Position numbers and translations under genes: made by a program. Under the pieces are notes generated by a model. The model searched no databases. It was not told where the DNA came from and saw only the letters and a list, made by a program, of their open reading frames with translations. A stretch of DNA of 64,000 nucleotides from Bradyrhizobium erythrophlei. Lineage in GTDB: Bacteria; Pseudomonadota; Alphaproteobacteria; Rhizobiales; Xanthobacteraceae. Where the stretch lies: the NCBI RefSeq assembly GCF_900129505.1, contig NZ_LT670818.1, positions 1,922,001-1,986,000 on the forward strand, given 5' to 3'. Positions 57,379 to 64,000 of the stretch are shown one piece after another (the stretch's first letter is position 1; each line of letters opens with the position of its first letter).

Positions 57379-58722
57379 CTATCCCGGCGGCGTGCCGTTG
57401 GCGGAAAGTACATGGCCGGCGAGATAGAGCGAGCCCGTGATCAGGATACGCGGCGGCACCTCGTAGACGAGCCGCGCCAGCGCGCACAGCGCGGCTTCGA
57501 TGCTGCCGGCGATTTCGACGCGCATGCCGAGCGCGCGGGTAGCGTCCGCGAGCCGGTCCGGCGGCATCGCCTTGTCGTTGTCCGGTATCGGCACCGCGAT
57601 GATGTGGCGCGTCAGCCCGGCGAAATTGCCGAGAAACGCGCTCGCATCCTTGTTTGCCATCATGCCGACGATGACCACGAGCGGACGCGACACCCGCTCT
57701 TCGAGATCGCCGAGGGCGGCGGCGGCGACGCGGCCGCCTTCGGCATTATGTCCGCCGTCGAGCCAGATCTCGCAGCCCTGCGGCGCCTGCCCCAGCAGCG
57801 CGCCCGAGGTCAGGCGCTGCATCCGCGCCGGCCACTCGGCATTAACAATGCCGGCCTCGTAGGCGGCCGGCGCGATTTTGAATCGGTCTTGCGCGCGCAG
57901 CGTCGCAATCGCGAGGCCGGCATTGTCGAACTGGTGCCGTCCGAACAGTTTTGGGGCCGGCAGGTCCATCAGGCCGCGCTCGTCCTGGTAGACCAGCCGC
58001 CCGCACTCGACATTGACGTGCCAGCCCTCGCCGGCCGCGTGCAGCGGCGCGCGCAGGCGCTTTGCGTTTTGTTCGATCACGGCCATCGCCTCCGGCGGCT
58101 GCTCCGCGCAAATCACCGGCACACTGCGCTTGATGATCGCGGCCTTCTCACCGGCAATCGCCGTCAAGGTATCGCCGAGAAATTCGGTGTGATCCATGCT
58201 GACGGGCGCGATTACGCTCGCCAGCGGCGCGTCGATGACGTTGGTGGCGTCAAGCCGCCCGCCGAGACCGACCTCGAGCAGCAGCACATCGGCCGGCTGC
58301 TGCGCGAACAGGCAGAATGCCGCGACGGTCTCGATTTCGAACAGGGTGATCGGCTGGCCCGCATTGATACGCTCGCACTTTTCGAGCGCGGTGGCGAGTT
58401 CGTCATCGCCGACGAGGACGCCGCCACCAACGTGGCCGAGGCGAAAGCGTTCGTTGATCCGCACCAGTGAGGGCGAGGTATAGACGTGGACGCGCAAGCC
58501 CGCCGCTTCCAGGATGGCCCGCAAATACGCGATCGTCGAACCCTTGCCATTGGTGCCGGCGACGTGAATCACCGGGGCGAGCTTGCGCTCGGGATGATCG
58601 AGCCGCTCCAAGAGCCGATGCACCCGATCGAGATCGAGGTCGATCCGCGCAGGATGCAACGTGGACAGCCGCGCGATCAATTCGCCGAGCGGAGGCGCCC
58701 GTCTGGCCGCAGGCGCGTTCAC
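57379..58722 (-). CDS. folC: Folylpolyglutamate synthase/dihydrofolate synthase
   Basis: A 447-residue Mur-ligase-type ATPase adding glutamate to folates. ATP-binding loop [19 protein letters not shown], the [17 protein letters not shown] region and the C-terminal [15 protein letters not shown] stretch are typical of FolC. The GTG start at 58722 overlaps the accD TGA (GTGA), so it is coupled to accD. accD-folC is a conserved pair. Confidence 0.94.
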   Translation of the reverse strand: MNAPAARRAPPLGELIARLSTLHPARIDLDLDRVHRLLERLDHPERKLAPVIHVAGTNGKGSTIAYLRAILEAAGLRVHVYTSPSLVRINERFRLGHVGGGVLVGDDELATALEKCERINAGQPITLFEIETVAAFCLFAQQPADVLLLEVGLGGRLDATNVIDAPLASVIAPVSMDHTEFLGDTLTAIAGEKAAIIKRSVPVICAEQPPEAMAVIEQNAKRLRAPLHAAGEGWHVNVECGRLVYQDERGLMDLPAPKLFGRHQFDNAGLAIATLRAQDRFKIAPAAYEAGIVNAEWPARMQRLTSGALLGQAPQGCEIWLDGGHNAEGGRVAAAALGDLEERVSRPLVVIVGMMANKDASAFLGNFAGLTRHIIAVPIPDNDKAMPPDRLADATRALGMRVEIAGSIEAALCALARLVYEVPPRILITGSLYLAGHVLSANGTPPG

Positions 58723-59660
58723 GCGTGGGGCGCTGCTGGGGCCACGTCGGCGCCCACTACGATCTGGGCCGGAGCGGTGACCGGGGCCGCGGGTTTCGAG
58801 GTGGTTTCCAGGGCGGGCGATTTCGTCAGCAGCCGGCAGAGCCGCGCCAGCGTCGGCCGCAACTCGTGGCGATGTACGACCATGTCGACCATGCCATGGT
58901 CCTTGAGATATTCAGCGCGCTGAAAGCCTTCCGGCAATTTCTCGCGAATGGTCTGCTCGATCACGCGCGCGCCGGCAAATCCAATCAGCGCACCGGGCTC
59001 GGCGATCTGCACATCGCCGAGCATGGCATAGGAGGCGGTGACGCCGCCGGTGGTCGGATTGGTCAGCACCACGATATAAGGCTGCCTGGCTTCGCGCAGC
59101 ATCTGGATGCCGACCGTGGTTCGCGGCATCTGCATCAGCGACAGGATGCCTTCCTGCATGCGGGCGCCGCCGGAGGCCGCGAACACGATGAACGGCGACT
59201 TCTTCTCGACCGCGAGCTCGAGCCCGCGCACGATCGCCTCGCCCGCCGCCATGCCGAGCGAGCCGCCCATGAAATCAAAATCCTGCACCGCGATCACAAC
59301 GCCGGCGCCCTCGAGCTTGCCGTAGCCGACCTTGATCGCGTCGTTCAGCCCGGTCTTGGCGCGCGCATCCTTGATGCGATCGGCATACCTGCGTTCATCG
59401 CGAAATCTCAGGGGATCGGCGGTGACGTCGGGCAGAGCGATGTCGTACCAGGTCTCATTGTCGAAGATCGATTTCAACCGCGCCACCGCGCCCAAGCGCA
59501 TGTGGTAGTTCGAGCCGGGAATCACGAATTGATTGGCCTCGACGTCCTTGTAGAACACGAGCTGTCCGGAATCCGGACATTTGATCCACAGATTCTCCGG
59601 CGTCTCGCGGCGCAGGATGTTGCGGATCTTCGGCCGGACGACGTTGGTGAGCCAATTCAT
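58719..59660 (-). CDS. accD: Acetyl-CoA carboxylase carboxyltransferase beta subunit
   Basis: AccD with AccA transfers carboxyl from biotin to acetyl-CoA, the committed step of fatty acid synthesis. The crotonase-fold core is intact ([59 protein letters not shown]). The N-terminal zinc finger is degenerate: of four expected cysteines only the first (KCPDSGQ) remains and the second pair reads [10 protein letters not shown]. This is seen in rhizobial AccD as well. A repeat-like hairpin (59727-59753) lies just upstream. Confidence 0.94.
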   Translation of the reverse strand: MNWLTNVVRPKIRNILRRETPENLWIKCPDSGQLVFYKDVEANQFVIPGSNYHMRLGAVARLKSIFDNETWYDIALPDVTADPLRFRDERRYADRIKDARAKTGLNDAIKVGYGKLEGAGVVIAVQDFDFMGGSLGMAAGEAIVRGLELAVEKKSPFIVFAASGGARMQEGILSLMQMPRTTVGIQMLREARQPYIVVLTNPTTGGVTASYAMLGDVQIAEPGALIGFAGARVIEQTIREKLPEGFQRAEYLKDHGMVDMVVHRHELRPTLARLCRLLTKSPALETTSKPAAPVTAPAQIVVGADVAPAAPHA

Positions 59661-59726
59661 GATTCGCTCCGAATGGCGATCGAATCGCCTCTTGATAGCG
59701 CTTTCGATATATGGCGGGCCGGGTCA

Positions 59727-59753
59727 TGCCCGGCAAGCTGCCGTTTGCCGGGT
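59727..59753. repeat. Partial palindromic repeat upstream of accD
   Basis: CATGCCCGGCAAGCTGCCGTTTGCCGGGTATTT contains CCCGGCA and TGCCGGG inverted arms, matching one end of the GTCATGCCCGGC element at 14743-14854. It lies in the 113-base gap between trpA and accD. Confidence 0.4.
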
Positions 59754-59773
59754 ATTTCCACCGAAATTATGGC

Positions 59774-60606
59774 TTATTCCGCGGCCTGTTTGGCGCCCCG
59801 GACGCCCTGCGCCAGCGAGGAAACCAGATCCGCCACCGCATCGACGGTCCTGGCCGTCGCCCGGTTGTCGGTATCGAGGCTGGCGCGCAGGGCATCGACC
59901 AGCGCCGTGCCGACCGCCGCGCCGTCGGCATTCTCTGCGATCGCGCGCGCGGCGTCCGGGGTGCGGATGCCGAAGCCGACGCAGACCGGCAGTTTGGTAT
60001 GGCGCTTGATGCGCGCGACGGCTGCGCCGACCACGCCGGAATCGGCACTGGCGCTGCCGGTAATGCCGGTGATCGAGACGTAGTAGACAAAGCCGGAAGT
60101 GTTGGCGAGCACCGCGGGCAGACGCTCGTCGTCGGTGGTCGGCGTCGCCAGCCGGATGAAGTTCAGCCCGGCCTGCAGCGCCGGCAGGCACAATTCGGTG
60201 TCTTCCTCCGGCGGCAGGTCGACGACGATCAGGCCGTCGACACCCGCGGATTTCGCATCGGCCAGAAACCTGTCGACGCCATAGATGTAGATCGGATTGT
60301 AGTAACCCATCAGCACCAGCGGCGTGGCGTTGTCCTCTTTACGAAACTCGCGCACCATCGCGAGCGTCTTCTTCAAGGTCATGCCGGCCTTCAGCGCCCG
60401 CAGGCCCGCCGCCTGGATCGCCGGGCCGTCGGCCATCGGATCGGTGAAGGGTATGCCGATCTCGATGATGTCGGCGCCCGCTTTGGGCAGCGCCTTGACG
60501 ATGTCGAGCGAGGTCGCGGGATCGGGATCGCCCGCCATCAGGTAGGTGATGAAGGCGGAGCGGCCCTGCTTCTTCAGCTCTGCGAAGCGTGCGTCGATGC
60601 GGGTGG

Positions 60607-60610
<4 letters not shown>
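59774..60610 (-). CDS. trpA: Tryptophan synthase alpha chain
   Basis: TrpA cleaves indole-3-glycerol phosphate to indole and glyceraldehyde 3-phosphate. The catalytic Glu ([12 protein letters not shown]) and Asp (PMADGPAIQ) are visible, as are the loop 6 region ([14 protein letters not shown]) and the phosphate-binding [11 protein letters not shown]. Start is GTG at 60610, which overlaps the trpB TGA (GTGA). 278 residues is normal. Confidence 0.96.
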
Positions 60611-61824
<1,214 letters not shown>

Positions 61825-61831
61825 CGAACCA

Positions 61832-62683
61832 TCAGCTCTTCTGTTGCGCGCGCGGCGCTGTTGTCTCTGCTCCCTCGCCCCGCTCTTGCGGAGGCGAGAC
61901 GAGCGAAGCTCGCTCTGGGAGGGTTGGGGTGAGGGGCTCTTGCGGCAAATTCGGTGAGAGCGGTGAACGCTGCGGCTCCCCCTCACCCGGATCGCAAGAG
62001 CGATCCGACCTCTCCCCGTAAACGGGGAGAGGTGAAGTAAGGTCTGTTGCGCGCGCCGCACGGATAAAGGCGCGGATCATTTCGGGATCCTTGTGACCTG
62101 GCGTGCGCTCCACGCCGGAGGAAACATCGACGCCGCCGGCGCGGGTGACGCGCACGGCTTCGGCGACGTTTTCGACATGCAGGCCGCCCGAGACCATGAA
62201 CGGCCGCTTGAGATCGAGCTGCTCCAGAACATGCCAGTCGAACACCGCGCCGAGACCGCCGGGACGGGTGGCTTCCTTCGGCGCGCGGGCATCGAACAGG
62301 ATGCGGTCGGCGACGTCGGCGTAACCGGGCAGGCCCGCGAGATCAGCAACGGTCTCGACCGCGATCGCCTTCATGACCGGCAATCCGAATTTCTGCTTGA
62401 TGTCGCGCAGCCGCGCCACGGTTTCCTTGCCGTGCAGCTGCAGCAAGTCCGGCTGCAGCGTCTCGACGATATTGGAAAGCGTCGCATCATCGGCATCGAC
62501 CGTGAGCGCGACCTTGGACGCCCGACGCCGGGCCTGTTTGCCGAGCTCACGCGCCATCTCGAGGCTCAGGTGCCGTGGAGAGGGCGGGAAGAACACGAAG
62601 CCCACCATGTCCGCACCGGCATCCAGCGCGACGTCGAGCGTCTCGCGCGTGGACAGGCCGCAAATTTTGACGATCAGGGACAT
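61832..62683 (-). CDS. trpF: Phosphoribosylanthranilate isomerase with repeat-derived C-terminal tail
   Basis: TrpF isomerises phosphoribosylanthranilate to CdRP. Catalytic Cys is in [13 protein letters not shown] and Asp in the VDADDA region; the barrel ends with [15 protein letters not shown] and [11 protein letters not shown] near residue 213, the normal family end. The frame then runs about 70 residues further through two dispersed repeats ([29 protein letters not shown]) and stops seven bases before trpB. The tail is probably not folded and may be tolerated because it follows the barrel. Confidence 0.9.
   Translation of the reverse strand: MSLIVKICGLSTRETLDVALDAGADMVGFVFFPPSPRHLSLEMARELGKQARRRASKVALTVDADDATLSNIVETLQPDLLQLHGKETVARLRDIKQKFGLPVMKAIAVETVADLAGLPGYADVADRILFDARAPKEATRPGGLGAVFDWHVLEQLDLKRPFMVSGGLHVENVAEAVRVTRAGGVDVSSGVERTPGHKDPEMIRAFIRAARATDLTSPLPVYGERSDRSCDPGEGEPQRSPLSPNLPQEPLTPTLPERASLVSPPQERGEGAETTAPRAQQKS
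61871..61940. repeat. Dispersed repeat inside the trpF 3' end (copy A)
   Basis: TCCCTCGCCCCGCTCTTGCG ... GGGTGAGGGGCTC type palindrome, including GACGAGCGAAGCTCGCTCTG. It has the CCCTC...GAGGG form of a known Bradyrhizobium repeat and is read in frame by trpF. Confidence 0.6.
61975..62033. repeat. Dispersed repeat inside the trpF 3' end (copy B)
   Basis: CTCCCCCTCACCCGGATCGC with the inner palindrome GGATCGCAAGAGCGATCC and the hairpin CCTCTCCCCGT/ACGGGGAGAGG. It is read in frame by trpF and is adjacent to the copy at 61871-61940. Confidence 0.65.
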
Positions 62684-62749
62684 GCTTCAAAATACGGGTT
62701 GGAGCGGTGGCGACGGCGGCGGAAGGCCGATACGCCTGTGGGCCGCGTT

Positions 62750-63166
62750 CTACAACGTCGCGCCCTGCTTGTCTCGCCCTCCGGACCCATAAAAGCCGCC
62801 CTGCGACGGGCCCGGAAGGCGCTGCGGCTCGTAGCGGGAGGCCATGGTTCCTGCGCGCAGATCGGCCAGTTGCGCCCGCGCCTGCCGCGCATCGGCCTCG
62901 TGCCGGCGCGCCGCGCGCCGCCAATGCCGCTGCCCGAACCAGGTCGCAGTGCCTCCCGCCAACACGCCCAGGATCAGCGCGGCGAGGATGATCACAAATA
63001 GCCGCTCCGGGGGTAAGTCAAAAACCGAGTCACCGGAGGCGAAGGGATCGAACGACACCGTCACCAAATGCCGGTTGGCGAGCGAGAAGTCGACGATGAT
63101 AAGGCCCAGCAGAACCATGACCACAGTCGTGAAAAACTTGCGCATGACCATCACTCGCGTTGCCAT
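62750..63166 (-). CDS. LapA/DUF1049 family inner membrane protein
   Basis: A 138-residue protein (start ATG 63166 with GAGG upstream; 63145 is also possible) with two membrane segments (FFTTVVMVLLGLIIVDFSLA and LFVIILAALILGVLAGGTAT), the LANRHLVTVSFDP motif between them and a basic cytoplasmic tail with a helical RRHEADARQARAQL region. This is the LapA/DUF1049 (YciS-like) family. In rhizobia it sits between trpF and ihfB as here. Confidence 0.82.
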   Translation of the reverse strand: MATRVMVMRKFFTTVVMVLLGLIIVDFSLANRHLVTVSFDPFASGDSVFDLPPERLFVIILAALILGVLAGGTATWFGQRHWRRAARRHEADARQARAQLADLRAGTMASRYEPQRLPGPSQGGFYGSGGRDKQGATL

Positions 63167-63250
63167 TGATCGGCGCCCTCTTACCACGAAGGTAAGGGCT
63201 GGCCTCGCGACCGCCAAACGCGAGATCCTGAACGTCCAGATACAGACGTC

Positions 63251-63556
63251 TCAGGCGCCGGTATCCGGCGCTCCGGCTTCGCGGTTCAGCCGTTCACGCA
63301 TTTCCTTGCCCGTTTTGAAGAACGGGACGCTCTTCTGATCGACCGGCACATGCGCGCCGGTGCGTGGATTGCGCCCCGCGCGCGCCGGACGATGCTTGAC
63401 CGAGAACGCGCCGAAACCGCGCAGCTCGACCCGGTCGCCACGCGCCAGGGCCGCAACGATCTCGTCGAGAATTGCGTTCACAATGTTCTCGACATCCCGC
63501 TGGTAAAGGTGCGGGTTGTGCTCGGCGATACGCTGAACAAGTTCGGATTTTATCAT
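63251..63556 (-). CDS. ihfB: Integration host factor beta subunit
   Basis: A 101-residue DNABII protein, the length and sequence of Ihf[21 protein letters not shown], the [20 protein letters not shown] stretch and the beta-arm [14 protein letters not shown] with the DNA-intercalating Pro. IHF bends DNA at recombination, replication and promoter sites. It is flanked by sppA upstream and the LapA-like gene downstream. Confidence 0.96.
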   Translation of the reverse strand: MIKSELVQRIAEHNPHLYQRDVENIVNAILDEIVAALARGDRVELRGFGAFSVKHRPARAGRNPRTGAHVPVDQKSVPFFKTGKEMRERLNREAGAPDTGA

Positions 63557-63726
63557 CGAGACCGGTACCGGGGAACGTGCGGATATGCATTTCCGTGAAA
63601 ATGCCTAGAACTGTCAAGACGCTAAATCAAATTTGGGTGACCCAAAAACGCGTGACAACGGCCGGAAAGCCGGATTGTGACAATACCCGCAATGCGGGAA
63701 AGTGATGGAAACCGGACTTAGGCCGC

Positions 63727-64000
63727 TCAATTCGTGCCCGCGGGTTGCCACAACGCCAGCATTCCATCGAGGCTCAGGCGATCGACCGCCTGCGCCACGC
63801 CGGCCTGCTCGATCTGTCGCGCAATGGAGCTTAAACCGAGCGCATCGAGCGTAATCGAGGCTGCCGTTTTCAGAAAAGTCAGGTCGCCAAACCGCGGTTC
63901 GAGCTTGTAGTCGCGCACCGGAAGACCACTCTTGACTCCCTTTTCCGCGACCAGCCACGCGACGGCGGTTTTCTCGTCGCCGAGCTGATCGATCAGCTTG
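63727..64000 (-). CDS. sppA: Signal peptide peptidase SppA, C-terminal fragment
   Basis: The last about 91 codons of a gene running off the right edge on the minus strand; the frame is open to position 64000. It reads KLIDQLGDEKTAVAWLVAEK, VRDYKLEPRFGDL and the helical SIARQIEQAGVAQAV. This matches the C-terminus of the S49-family SppA found beside ihfB in rhizobia. The catalytic Ser and Lys lie outside the window, so activity cannot be judged. Confidence 0.75.
   Translation of the reverse strand, partial: KLIDQLGDEKTAVAWLVAEKGVKSGLPVRDYKLEPRFGDLTFLKTAASITLDALGLSSIARQIEQAGVAQAVDRLSLDGMLALWQPAGTN

Overview
This 64 kb window is a high-GC alphaproteobacterial chromosome segment, most probably from Bradyrhizobium or a close relative in the Nitrobacteraceae. 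The evidence is the Irr regulator with its heme-regulatory motif (GCPWHDV), the PraR/PhrR-type regulator after lnt, DivL with a tyrosine in its H-box, the rimP-nusA-ylxR-infB-rbfA-truB-rpsO-pnp order, and many dispersed palindromic intergenic repeats of the kind common in that group. I saw no tRNA, rRNA, CRISPR array, phage or insertion sequence. Nearly all of the window is core genome with a few accessory inserts.

Layout. 1-8466: end of phoH, ybeY, a CorC-like CBS protein, lnt, a PraR-like regulator, an M20 carboxypeptidase, trmB, then on the minus strand a phytanoyl-CoA dioxygenase family protein and a DUF2336 protein. 8595-19258: the transcription/translation operon from rimP to pnp, opening with a strong promoter and a leader terminator and closing with an intrinsic terminator. 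19428-23879: a peroxide-defence group, oxyR divergent from an aquaporin gene followed by katG. 23942-25008: GNAT and GST. 25165-27949 (minus): fabA-fabB-fabI for unsaturated fatty acid synthesis and elongation. 28278-35946: irr, an SH3-domain exported protein, a D-2-hydroxyacid dehydrogenase, an AT-rich orphan gene, a MoeB/ThiF-like protein, an exported peptidoglycan-binding/degenerate-protease protein and a chemoreceptor. 36117-38548: accessory patch with a ParA remnant, a GFA-family enzyme, an HxlR regulator and small membrane ORFs. 38601-49370: mutM, ubiE, ubiB, coaBC, dut, divL, a tsaE-amgK fusion, a PilZ protein and murU. 49536-56626: addB, addA, trxA. 56631-64000 (minus): phosphoesterase, folC, accD, trpA, trpB, trpF, lapA-like, ihfB and the end of sppA.

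How genes work together. The first operon supplies ribosome maturation (YbeY, RimP, RbfA), initiation (IF2), tRNA modification (TruB) and RNA decay (PNPase). AmgK and MurU together would form the anomeric-kinase/uridylyltransferase shortcut of peptidoglycan recycling. AddAB repairs double-strand breaks. The trp genes, accD and folC form one long minus-strand biosynthetic cluster with overlapping start and stop codons.

Most unusual points. CoaBC carries an N-terminal FitA-type ribbon-helix-helix antitoxin-like domain and is preceded by a perfect 17-bp palindrome (TGATAGCATTGCTATCA) of the type such domains bind, so a coenzyme A biosynthesis gene may regulate itself through a captured antitoxin module. 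A 16-bp sequence is shared, 13 of 16 bases identical and at nearly the same distance from the start codon, between the HxlR gene and its GFA neighbour. TrpF has acquired a tail of about 70 residues translated from dispersed repeats. The rimP operon starts with a short leader that ends in a canonical terminator.
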